Below, piece after piece: positions 1-9,300 of a stretch of DNA of 9,543 nt. The notes beneath the pieces are model-generated. The model had not been told where the DNA came from and did no database searches. It worked only from the letters and a program-made list of their open reading frames with translations. How positions within the stretch are numbered: the stretch's first letter is position 1; the number at the start of each line of letters is the position of its first letter. The position numbers and the translations under genes were made by a program. Origin of the DNA: JBFLVQ01 sp040758525. Lineage in GTDB: Bacteria; Acidobacteriota; Blastocatellia; Chloracidobacteriales; JADJPF01. The stretch spans positions 1-9,543 of the forward strand of contig JBFLVQ010000362.1 of assembly GCA_040758525.1 (NCBI GenBank). The letters run 5' to 3'.

Positions 1-1
1 T

Positions 2-323
2 ATTGTCTTAAATCCTCAACAGTCTATCTCATCGCTAGCACTGCTAAGTGAGGCAGAACGACATCAACTACTCTATCAATGGAATGACACAGATGTGCAG
101 TATCGAACAGACAGATGTATACACGAGCTGTTTGAGGAGCAGGTAGAGCGTAGTCCTGAGTCAGTAGCAGTAGTGTTTGAAGATCAGACACTAAGCTATC
201 GAGAGTTAAACAATAGAGCCAATCAGCTTGCACATTATTTACAAGCAATGGGAGTAGGACCAGATCAACTGGTAGGCCTCTGTATGGAGCGTTCCATTGA
301 GATGGTAGTAGCAATACTAGGTA
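2..323 (+). repeat. Intergenic-module repeat, copy 1 (C-A linker and start of A1)
   Basis: This segment aligns without gaps to 7769..8090 at a constant offset of 7767. By hand count, 19 of 322 positions differ (about 94% identity), with a perfect run of 74 bases at 86-159. It codes for the end of a C domain, the linker and the first A-domain motifs. Identity falls off sharply after about 345, inside the same domain. The left limit is outside the window. Confidence 0.9.
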
Positions 324-3316
324 TCCTCAAGGCAGGTGGTGCTTATCTACCATTAGATCCAGATTATCCTTTGGATCGGATCAACTTTATGCTGGAGGAT
401 GCTGAAGTCTCGCTATTATTAACCCAACGGCGATTGATAGATAGTTTATTCAAACACTGGACACAGGTGGTCTGTTTAGATACAGAATGGAGAGAGTTAG
501 CTAGACATAGTGAAGAGAACCCAAGTAGTAAAGTAACAGCAGATAATTTGGCTTATGTTATTTACACATCCGGTTCCACAGGAAAACCGAAAGGGGTAAT
601 GGTAGCGCATAGAGGTGTAAATAATCTTGCTGAAGCACAGATAAATATTTTTGGTGTGCAGACAGATAGCCGAGTGTTGCAGTTTGCCTCTCTCAGCTTT
701 GATGCATCAGTATTTGAAATCATGATGGCTTTCAAGGTAGGGGCGACACTCTTGTTAGGAAGTAGAGAAGCCCTATTACCAGGCTTACCATTGATGCAAT
801 TGTTGCGTGATGGCAAGATCACCAATATCACATTGCCACCATCAGCATTAACTTATCTACCTGAGGAAGAGATTGCAACGTTACGAACTATCGTAGTAGC
901 TGGGGAAGCGTGTACTACCGAGATAGTAGAGCGTTGGGCAGGACGACATCAGTTCTTCAATGCTTATGGACCAACAGAGGCGACAGTTTGGAGCACAGTA
1001 GCTGAGTGTAACCAAGGAATAGAAAAACTGACGATAGGGCGACCAATAGCAAATACACAAGTATATATATTAGATAGAAATTTGCAGCCTGTGCCAATAG
1101 GAGTAGCAGGAGAGCTATATATTAGTGGAGTAGGTCTAGCCAGAGGTTATCTGAATCATGCTGAGTTAACAGCAGAGAGATTTATTCCTAATCCTTTTAG
1201 CAACAAGATAGGGGAACGTCTGTACAAGAGTGGGGATTTAGCACGTTACTTGGCAGATGCACATATAGAGTTTCTTGGACGTATTGATGATCAAATAAAA
1301 CTGAGAGGATTTCGAATAGAACTTGGTGAGATTGAAGCAGTGTTGCTACAACATCCCAACATTCGTGAAAATATTGTGCTAATGAAAGAGAGTGCTAATG
1401 GGGATAAGCAATTAGTAGCATATATAGTTGCCAACGATGAAATGATGTTAACGGTATCACAATTGCGTAGTTTTCTTAGTGAGAGACTACCAGATTATAT
1501 GATTCCTGCTGCTTTTGTTGTGTTGACAACATTGCCGCTTACACCCAATGGCAAAGTAGATAAGCGTGCACTACTAGAATTAGCGCAAATGAAAGCAGGT
1601 TTGGATAATGAATTTGTTATTGCGCGTACACCTATTGAAGAGATAGTAACAGGTATCTGGAGTGAGCTGTTGAAGATTGAGTATATAGGTGTTTATGACA
1701 ACTTCTTTGAGTTGGGTGGACACTCATTGTTAGCTACACAGGTAATCTCAAGAATACGCAATATATTCCAAATAGAGCTATCATTACGCTCTCTATTTGA
1801 AGCACCTACAGTAGTGGGCTTAGCTAACAAGATTGTAGCTGCTCAGAAAGCAGAACAAGGGCTGATGATGACGCCAATAACACGAGTGTCTAGAGATAGC
1901 GAGATACTATTGTCATTTGCGCAACAACGGTTATGGTTTTTGGATCAACTAGAGCCAGGTAGTAACTTCTACAACATGCCTATGGCAGTGCGGTTGGGTG
2001 GAAGGTTAAATATAGTAGCATTAACAGACAGCCTTAGTGAGATAGTGAGACGACACGAAGTATTGCGGACGAGTTTCTCTAGTATAGAAGGCAAACCAGT
2101 ACAACAGATAAACTCAGTGCAACCAGTGAAGTTGTCGGTGATAGATTTAAGCGAGATGGCAGAGGAGCAACAAGAAGCAATTGTAGCAGCGCTAGCCAGT
2201 GAAGAAGCTGCTTTGCCATTTGATCTGGGACAGGGACCATTGATGAGAGTAAAGCTATTAAGGATATCAGATCAAGAACATATGTTGTTGATAACGATAC
2301 ATCATATCGTATCAGATGGATGGTCGCAGAGTGTGTTGGTAAAAGAGATGGCTGTGTTATATGAAGCATATAGCAGCGGGCAAGCATCACCATTGCCAGA
2401 ACTACCGATCCAGTATGCGGATTTTGCGGTATGGCAGCGACAATGGATGCAAGGTGAAGTGCTGGAACAACAATTGGTATATTGGCGACAACAGTTAGCA
2501 GGCAATCTCCCTGTGTTAGCATTACCTACAGACCGACCATATCCTCAAAAACCTAGTTTTCGTGGTGCTTATAAGACATTTTTAATTCCTAATACTCTCT
2601 CCAAAGAACTCGTTGCTTTGAGCCGTCAGGAAAATGCCACTCTATTCATTGTACTGCTAGCAGCTTTTAAGACCTTGTTGTATCGCTATACCGGACAAGA
2701 TGACATTATTCTTGGAGTTCCCAATGCTGGCCGTAACCATCATGAAATAGAAGGTCTGATCGGCTTTTTCATTAACATGCTAGTGATACGTACAGATCTG
2801 TCTGGCAATCCAACTTTTCGGGAGCTTTTAAGTAGAGTGCGTAAAGGATCTTTAGATGCATTTGCTCATCAAGATCTACCATTCGAAAAAATAGTAGAAG
2901 AATTGAGGCCAGATAGAAAAGCTAGCCATACACCGCTGTTCCAAGTGACATTTGGTCTTCAGAATGCTCCTATGGAAACCGCAGAGCTACCCAACCTGAC
3001 ACTGGATGTGATGGGGATTAATTTTGAAGCGGTAAGGTTTGATTTAACTTTATGGGCAACAGAAGGAAAAGATGGAATACGCATGCTTTGGACTTATAGT
3101 ACAGATCTATTTGACGAAGCTACGATCATACGCCTGCAGAGACATTTTGAGATACTACTTAGTAATATAGTTGCTCAACCTGAAACACGGTTGAATGCTT
3201 TGGAAATACTTGCACAAGAAGAAAAAGAAGCAGAGCTTAAGAAAAAGAAGAAGCTCAAAGAGTCTAATCTCAAAAAATTTATCAATACTGTCCCTCAAAC
3301 TGTCAAATCCCATTGA
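2..3316 (+). CDS. Nonribosomal peptide synthetase, (C end)-A-PCP-C, 5' partial
   Basis: This is the C-terminal 1104 residues of a multimodular NRPS that activates one amino acid, holds it on a phosphopantetheine arm and passes it on by condensation. The frame is open from base 2 with no stop, so the true start lies upstream; the GTG at 95 is internal. Visible order: the last ~30 residues of a C domain and the C-A linker (1-39), adenylation domain (about 40-526), carrier domain (543-616, Ser575 in GGHSL), condensation domain (635-1071, HHIVSDG at 767-773) and a charged Lys-rich tail (1072-1104). All core motifs of a working module are present: TSGSTGKPKG, NAYGPTE, YKSGD, GRIDDQIKLRGFRIELGEIE and NGK. 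There is no epimerase, methyltransferase or thioesterase. The protein ends on a C domain, so it must hand over to a partner, most simply the NRPS coded 12 nt downstream. The NRPS assignment is secure; the product is unknown. Confidence 0.97.
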   Translation: MVLNPQQSISSLALLSEAERHQLLYQWNDTDVQYRTDRCIHELFEEQVERSPESVAVVFEDQTLSYRELNNRANQLAHYLQAMGVGPDQLVGLCMERSIEMVVAILGILKAGGAYLPLDPDYPLDRINFMLEDAEVSLLLTQRRLIDSLFKHWTQVVCLDTEWRELARHSEENPSSKVTADNLAYVIYTSGSTGKPKGVMVAHRGVNNLAEAQINIFGVQTDSRVLQFASLSFDASVFEIMMAFKVGATLLLGSREALLPGLPLMQLLRDGKITNITLPPSALTYLPEEEIATLRTIVVAGEACTTEIVERWAGRHQFFNAYGPTEATVWSTVAECNQGIEKLTIGRPIANTQVYILDRNLQPVPIGVAGELYISGVGLARGYLNHAELTAERFIPNPFSNKIGERLYKSGDLARYLADAHIEFLGRIDDQIKLRGFRIELGEIEAVLLQHPNIRENIVLMKESANGDKQLVAYIVANDEMMLTVSQLRSFLSERLPDYMIPAAFVVLTTLPLTPNGKVDKRALLELAQMKAGLDNEFVIARTPIEEIVTGIWSELLKIEYIGVYDNFFELGGHSLLATQVISRIRNIFQIELSLRSLFEAPTVVGLANKIVAAQKAEQGLMMTPITRVSRDSEILLSFAQQRLWFLDQLEPGSNFYNMPMAVRLGGRLNIVALTDSLSEIVRRHEVLRTSFSSIEGKPVQQINSVQPVKLSVIDLSEMAEEQQEAIVAALASEEAALPFDLGQGPLMRVKLLRISDQEHMLLITIHHIVSDGWSQSVLVKEMAVLYEAYSSGQASPLPELPIQYADFAVWQRQWMQGEVLEQQLVYWRQQLAGNLPVLALPTDRPYPQKPSFRGAYKTFLIPNTLSKELVALSRQENATLFIVLLAAFKTLLYRYTGQDDIILGVPNAGRNHHEIEGLIGFFINMLVIRTDLSGNPTFRELLSRVRKGSLDAFAHQDLPFEKIVEELRPDRKASHTPLFQVTFGLQNAPMETAELPNLTLDVMGINFEAVRFDLTLWATEGKDGIRMLWTYSTDLFDEATIIRLQRHFEILLSNIVAQPETRLNALEILAQEEKEAELKKKKKLKESNLKKFINTVPQTVKSH
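119..1580 (+). other. A1: adenylation domain, aromatic-like but uncertain specificity
   Basis: This domain makes an aminoacyl-AMP and loads it onto PCP1. Visible cores are LTYREL-type LSYRELNNRANQLAHYL, LKAGGAYLPLDPDYP, TSGSTGKPKG (566-595), FDASVFE (698-718), NAYGPTEATVW (959-991), GELYISGVGLARGYLN, YKSGD (Ser for the usual Thr), the GRIDDQ hinge and the A10 lysine (1553-1555). Reading the GrsA pocket positions 235, 236, 239, 278, 299, 301, 322, 330, 331 and 517 by eye gives D-A-F-T-V-A-A-V-W-K. That matches the GrsA Phe code at six of ten positions, which suggests an aromatic or bulky hydrophobic residue. Phe239 and Trp331 are not in a code I recognise with certainty, so the substrate call is weak. 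Confidence 0.9.
1628..1849 (+). other. PCP1: peptidyl carrier (thiolation) domain
   Basis: A carrier domain of about 74 residues with the motif DNFFELGGHSLLA. The serine that takes 4'-phosphopantetheine is codon 1724-1726. The following linker (AAQKAEQGL) is nearly the same as the one after PCP2, and both lead directly into a canonical C domain. Confidence 0.94.
1831..1964 (+). repeat. PCP-C linker repeat, copy 1
   Basis: Aligns without gaps to 6433..6566 (offset 4602). By hand count, 24 of 134 positions differ (about 82%). It codes for the end of PCP1, the AAQKAEQGL linker and the first C-domain motif. Divergence is higher than in the C-A linker repeat, so this duplication is older or less recently homogenised. 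Confidence 0.75.
1904..3213 (+). other. C1: canonical condensation domain (LCL-like)
   Basis: This domain forms the peptide bond between the chain on PCP1 and the next aminoacyl-PCP. The usual motifs appear in order: SFAQQRLWFLDQL, RRHEVLRTSF, HHIVSDGWS (2300-2326, second His catalytic), YADFAVWQRQW, GRNHHEIEGLIGFFINMLV, HQDLPFEKIVEEL and SHTPLFQVTF. No epimerase precedes it, so an L-donor (LCL) type is the simplest reading. It is the last domain of its protein, so its acceptor carrier must come from another polypeptide. It contains no cysteine, unlike the C-like domain that follows. Confidence 0.93.
3215..3313 (+). other. Lys-rich C-terminal tail, possible docking segment
   Basis: The last 33 residues after the C domain are highly charged: EEKEAEL, then five lysines in a row, then LKESNLKKF and VPQTVKSH. 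The first ~25 residues look helical, with alternating acidic and basic patches. A terminal segment after the last domain of an NRPS protein that must contact another is a natural place for a communication or docking helix. I recall similar Lys-rich stretches after C domains that join tailoring domains in cyanobacterial NRPSs, but I cannot check that here. The docking role is inferred. Confidence 0.4.
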
Positions 3317-3319
3317 GGA
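3315..3319 (+). promoter_or_regulatory. Ribosome binding site of the downstream NRPS, overlapping the upstream stop
   Basis: GAGGA overlaps the TGA stop of the upstream gene and lies 9 nt before the ATG at 3329. It supports that ATG as the real start and suggests translational coupling of the two synthetases from one mRNA. No promoter fits in the 12-nt gap. Confidence 0.75.
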
Positions 3320-3328
3320 ACGAAATCT

Positions 3329-6300
3329 ATGCCAAATGAGATTGTAGAAGGATATTGGCTTTCACCACAACAGAAACGTATATGGTTACTACAAAGTAAT
3401 AACACGGCTTATCGTGCACAGTGTGCAATAGATATAGTTGGAGAGTTGGATCAGGCTGTGCTGGTCGAAGCATTGCGTCGAGTAATTTTACGACATGAAA
3501 TACTAAGGACGAGTTTTGGCTGCTTGCCCGGAATGGATGTCCCCATACAAGTAATAGATGAAAAAGTAACACTCTCTTATCAACAGATAGATTTAACAGA
3601 ATATCCAGAGATAGCACAGCAGCATGAGATAGAAAAACAGATTTGTGAGCAAGGCGAGCTAGAGTTCGATTTCCAACATGCGCCATTAGTACGATTTTGT
3701 CTGTTAATAATAGCAGAGAGACACAATATTCTGCTGGTAAACATGGCTTCGTTGTGTGGTGACAGTTGGACACTCAAGAATCTGGTTAATGAGATCTGTT
3801 GTTGTTATCAGGCTTGTTTACAAGATGAGGAGTTGACTGATGAGCCAGTACAATATGTTCAATTCTCTGAGTGGCAAAATCAGTTGCTTAATGGTCAGGA
3901 TGAAATGGATGGAAAAGAGTATTGGCGTAAGCAGAGCTCTCTTTTGATACCAGATCTAATATTGCCTCTTGAAGAGAAACATCTTGACGCTTCATTATTT
4001 AGACCGGACTGTTTGACCTTTTCCGTTGATCCTGAGCTTTCGACAAAAATAGCTAAAATAGTTTGTACAGAAAACGTTTCTGTTATGGCTTTTTTACTGA
4101 CTTGTTGGCAAATTCTGCTCTGGCGACTAACTAAACAGTCACAAATAACTACTGCGATTCTCTGTCATGGTAGAGAGTATCAAGAAATGCAACAGGCTTT
4201 GGGTCTATATGTAAGATGGCCGCTACTAGGATATCATTTTGAAGATAATCTTCTATTTGTAGAGGTTTTGCATGAAATTGATAAATCTCTAAGAGACACC
4301 CTTGAATGGCAAGAGTACTTTTGTTGGGAAGATTGTTTGGCGCTTAATAGCGACAATATAGATAAGCCCTATTCCCTCATAGCATTTGAATATGAAGAAT
4401 GGTTGAGAAAACTGTATGGAGGGGGAGTACAATTTTCTATCCGTTGGCAGTATTGTTGTACAGAGCGCTTCAAGTTGAAGTTATCAGCAGTAAGTGTTGA
4501 TGATGAATTGAGATTAGAGTTTCATTATGATCCTAGCTACTATTCGGTTTCTGTAATAGAGCTTCTCTCAGGTGAGTATCAAACACTTATACGCAATGCA
4601 ATTGCTCACCCTGGGTCTCTCGTTAGTTGTTTGGATATCCTTGCTAAAAGTGAGCGAGAGCAACTGCTAAGTTGGAATCAAACTCACACTCATTATTACA
4701 AGACACCATTGTGGCATCAGTTATTTACCTTACAAGCAACATATACACCTGAATCATTAGCAGTAGTGTTTAAAGATGAAGCATTAAGCTATCGAGAGTT
4801 GAATATAAGAGCCAATCAGTTGGCTCATTATCTGCACGAATTTGGTATTGGAATAGGGGCACTGGTAGCGATCTGTATGGAACGTGGTATCGATATGATC
4901 GTGGCATTACTAGGAACTCTCAAAGCAGGAGCTAGTTATATACCGTTTGATACAGGTCAACCTAAGAAGCGACTTTATCATATGCTGAATGATGCTGGAG
5001 TCGATTTGGTCTTGACCCAGCAACATTTATACAAGCATTTGAGTGAGTCGCAGATGCATCTGTTATGTCTAGACAGCGAGTGGGATAAGATTGCACGCTG
5101 TTCAGATATAGATGCTAATTATCTCGTTAATGAACAGGAGTTAGCCTATGTGATCTATACATCTGGATCAACAGGTAGACCCAAAGGGGTAATGATTGCA
5201 CACTACAGTGTGTTGAATTTAGTTAAGGTGCTAGAGCAGGCAGTATATGGAAAAAGGGCAGGAGGAATTCGAATAAGTGTAAATGCGCCACTAGCCTTTG
5301 ATGCTTCAGTAAAGCAGTTAGTGCAGTTAGTTAATGGACATAGTCTCTACATCATTCCTGAAGAAGTACGCAGAGATGGATCACAGTTACTTGATTATAT
5401 CCGACAACATCAATTGGAAGTGTTTGATTGTACACCTTCACAGTTAAAACTGCTATTGGAGTCAGGACTATTGCAAGAAGAAGGATTAAGGTTGAGCAAA
5501 GTGCTAGTAGGTGGAGAGGCAATTGACAAGATCCTTTGGCAACAATTGGCTGAGAATAAGAAGATAGCCTTCTATAACATGTATGGACCAACAGAAAGCA
5601 CAGTAGATGCAGCCGTATGTCGGATAGAGATGGGAAAAGAGGTTGCCGTGATCGGACAAGCAGTCACCAATACACAGTTATATATAGTGGATCAGCAGAT
5701 GCAATTAGTTCCCTTAGGAGTGATAGGAGAATTACATATAGGAGGAGAAGGGTTAGCACAAGGATATTTAAACAGGCCAGATTTAACAGCCGAGAGATTT
5801 ATACCTAACATATTTAGCTGTGAACTAGGAGCAAGACTCTATCGTACAGGCGACCTAGCTCGCTACTTGTTAGATGGCAACGTTGAATTCTTAGGACGTA
5901 TAGATCATCAAGTGAAGTTAAGAGGGTTTCGTATAGAGTTAGGTGAGATAGAGACAGTGTTACAGGAGCACCCTGAAGTGAGACAGGCAGTAGTAATGGT
6001 GCATCAGGGTACTACCGAAGAGTTACGCTTAGTGGCCTATCTAGTAGCAAATCATAACTGTACTAGTTTGCGTGAGTATCTGAGAGAGCGATTACCAGAA
6101 TATATGATACCAGCAAGATTTGTAATACTGGAATGTATGCCATTGACACGCAATGGGAAGATAGATAGGGAGGCATTATTAGAATTAGAACAACTAAGCG
6201 AAGAAGAAGAGGAGATAGCAAAGGCACAAACACCATATGAAGAGATAGTGGCAGGAATATGGAGTGAAGTAATAGGAATAAAGAGTATAGGACGAGAAGA

Positions 6301-9300
6301 TAATTTTTTTAATATCGGTGGACATTCATTGATAGCGACACAAATGATATCGCGAGTAAGGGAGGCATTTGGAGTAGAGATAACATTACGGAATCTGTTT
6401 GACGCACCAACAGTAGCAGGATTGGCTGAGAAGATTGTAGCAGCTCAGAAAGCAGAACAGGGGTTGGTAATGACAGCAATAACACGAGTGCCTAGAGACA
6501 GAGGGTTATCGCTGTCATTTGCACAACAACGTATATGGTTCTTAGATCAATTAGAGCCAGGCAGTTACTTCTACAATTTACCAAAAGTGATGCGAGTAAA
6601 AGGGATATTGAATATTTTGGCCTTACAAAAAAGTATTAACGAAATAGTGAGACGACACGAAGTGTTTCGCACACGGTTTGGTATGGAAGATGGACAACCT
6701 GTACAACTGATTAGTGAATTATCAGCAATAGTTGTCCCTGTAATAGATCTCAGTGATATGGCAGAAAGTGAGCGAGAAAAAGCAGCACATCAATTAGTTA
6801 ATGAAGAAGTCAAGTGTCCATTTGATCTAGCACAAGGGCCATTGGTAAGAGCATTAGTGATAAAGTTAGTTCAGCAAGAACATATAGTGTTATTCATAAT
6901 GCATCATATTGTATCAGATGGTTGGTCAATGGCTATCTTGGTAAGAGAGTTAACGGTACTCTATGAAGTATACAACAATGGCCAATCTTCACCATTACCA
7001 GAGTTGCCAATACAATATGCAGATTTTGCACACTGGCAACAAGAATGGTTACAAGGAGAGGTATTAGACAAGCAACTCAGTTACTGGAAAGAGCAGTTGG
7101 GTAACCAGCCAACCGTATTGCCGTTGCCAACCGATTATCTTAGGCCAGCAATAGAGACTTATCGAGGGTCTTGTAAAGCACTGATGTTATCTAAAGAGCT
7201 GACCGAAGCATTGCAGGTATTGAGCCGTGGGCAAGAAGTGACACTATTTATGACATTGCTGGCAGGATACCAAGCCCTGCTTTATCGCTACAGCAACCAG
7301 GAGAGCATCAGTGTAGGTACACCAATCGCCAATCGCAATCGAGCAGAGATTGAAGGATTGATTGGATTTTTTGTCAATACACTAGTATTGCGAACTGATG
7401 TTAAAGCTGATGAGAGTTTTGTTGAGTTGTTAGAGAGAGTAAGAGAGAGTTGTCTAGCAGCATATGCACATCAGGATATATCGTTCGAGAAGCTGGTAGA
7501 GGAGCTACAGCCAGCTCGTGATATGAGCCATAGCCCATTGTTTCAAGTGATGATGATACTGCAGAATGCTCCAGTCTCTAAGATAGAGCTAACCAACCTC
7601 AGCTTAGCTCCGGTAGAGTTTGATAGCCAGACTGCTAAGTTCGATTTGACTCTCTCAATGGTAGAGACAGAAATAGGGCTCTATGGTGCACTGGAGTACA
7701 ACACAGACCTGTTTAATGCCAGCACGATTGAGAGAATGATTGGTCATTATGAGAATCTGTTGCAATCGATTGTCTCAAATCCTCAACAGTCTATCTCATC
7801 GCTAGCATTACTGAGTGAAGCAGAACGACATCAACTACTCTATCAATGGAACGACACAGATGTGCAGTATCGAACAGACAGATGTATACACGAGCTGTTT
7901 GAGGAGCAGGTAGAGCGTAGTCCTGAATCAGTAGCAGTAGTGTTTGAAGATCAGATGCTGAGCTATCGAGAGTTAAACAATAGAGCCAATCAGCTTGCAC
8001 ATTATTTACGCACAATGGGGATAAAGCCAGATCAACTGGTAGGCCTCTGTATGGAGCGTTCTATTGAGATGGTAGTAGCAATACTAGGTATTCTTAAAGC
8101 CGGTGGAGCATACCTACCACTTGATCCTATCTATCCTGCACAACGTATTGCCTTCATGCTTACTGATGCAGATATATCAGTGCTTTTAATACAACATCGA
8201 TTTTTTGAGCAACTACCTCAACATAGTATTAATATCATATGTTTGGATACGGAATGGTCGAAGGTAGCTTGCTACGATAACACTAATCCAATAATAACAC
8301 TCAAAGCAGAGCATCTTGCTTATGCTATTTATACTTCTGGTTCTACTGGAACTCCCAAATGTGCTCTTAATACTCACCAAGGTATACGCAATCGCTTGCT
8401 TTGGATGCAAGATGCCTATCAGTTGTTAGAAACAGATGTCGTTTTACAGAAGACACCCTATACTTTTGATGTTTCCGTATGGGAGTTCTTATGGCCACTA
8501 ATGGTTGGCGCTCGTTTGGTTGTTGCCAGACCAGGCGGTCATCAAGACAGTGATTATTTATCTCAACTGATCTCACAACAACGTATTACTACACTACACT
8601 TTGTTCCATCGATGTTACAGGTTTTCCTAACAACACAAAATCTTCATGAATGTAATAGTCTGAAGCGAGTCATCTGCAGTGGTGAGACTTTACCAATAGG
8701 ATTGCAAACAGAGTTTTACACACATATAAAGGTACCACTGGTTAATCTATATGGACCAACAGAAGCTGCTATAGATGTAACTTACTGGAACTGTAATGTT
8801 GAGAACGGGCGATACAGTGTACCAATTGGTCGCCCTATTGCCAACACACAGATCTATTTGCTAGACCAGCAACTACAACCAGTACCAATAGGAGTAGCCG
8901 GAGAGCTACACATTGGTGGGGTAGGGCTAGCACGTGGCTATCTGAATCGACCTGAGTTAACTGCAGAGAAGTTTATTCCTAATCCATTCAGTGAAGAGGT
9001 TGGAGCACGTCTATACAAGACTGGAGATCTAGCTCGATATCGCGTAGATGGAAATATCGACTTCTTAGGACGTATCGATGATCAAGTTAAGATCAGAGGT
9101 TTACGTATAGAGTTAGGTGAGATCGAAACCGTGATGGCACAGTATCCCGGTATAACTGAGAATGTAGTAGTAGTGAGATCAGATAGTAATGGCGATAAGC
9201 AGTTAGTAGCTTATCTAGTAGCTAATAGTAAAGACGCATTGGTAGTCTCAGATTTACATAGCTTTCTTAAAGAGAGATTACCTGAATATATGATTCCTTC

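Noticed and set aside
2..345. The 320-bp repeat as an insertion sequence or other mobile element
   Set aside because: It lies fully in frame within conserved NRPS coding sequence, with no inverted ends, target duplications or transposase.
2079..2522. Antisense open reading frames on the minus strand (also 24-314, 562-831, 2302-2505, 3327-3773, 3580-3777, 5352-5591, 7791-8015, 8213-8410, 8367-8576)
   Set aside because: All lie opposite NRPS domains with perfect motif conservation on the + strand, show no known motif, and recur as mirror copies where the NRPS modules are repeated (24-314 and 7791-8015).
95..3316. GTG at 95 as the start of the first gene
   Set aside because: The frame is open back to base 2 and codes for the conserved end of a C domain and the C-A linker, so the start is upstream of the window.
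3314..3331. The stop between the two genes as a nonsense mutation splitting one synthetase
   Set aside because: The downstream ATG has a well-spaced GAGGA, C* starts at a natural domain N-terminus, and the upstream protein has its own C-terminal tail. Two genes is the better reading.
3350..4645. C* as a heterocyclization (Cy) or epimerization (E) domain
   Set aside because: The DxxxxD motif of Cy is absent (the first position is Ala), and E domains keep HHxxxDG, which is also missing.
5617..5808. Small + strand open frame within A2
   Set aside because: It is in a different frame from the intact adenylation domain, its translation is arginine-rich and motif-free, and there is no reason to expect overlapping coding.
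6303..6312. Possible frameshift at the run of T in DNFFN
   Set aside because: The reading frame passes through correctly into GGHSL and on to the end; no shift is needed.
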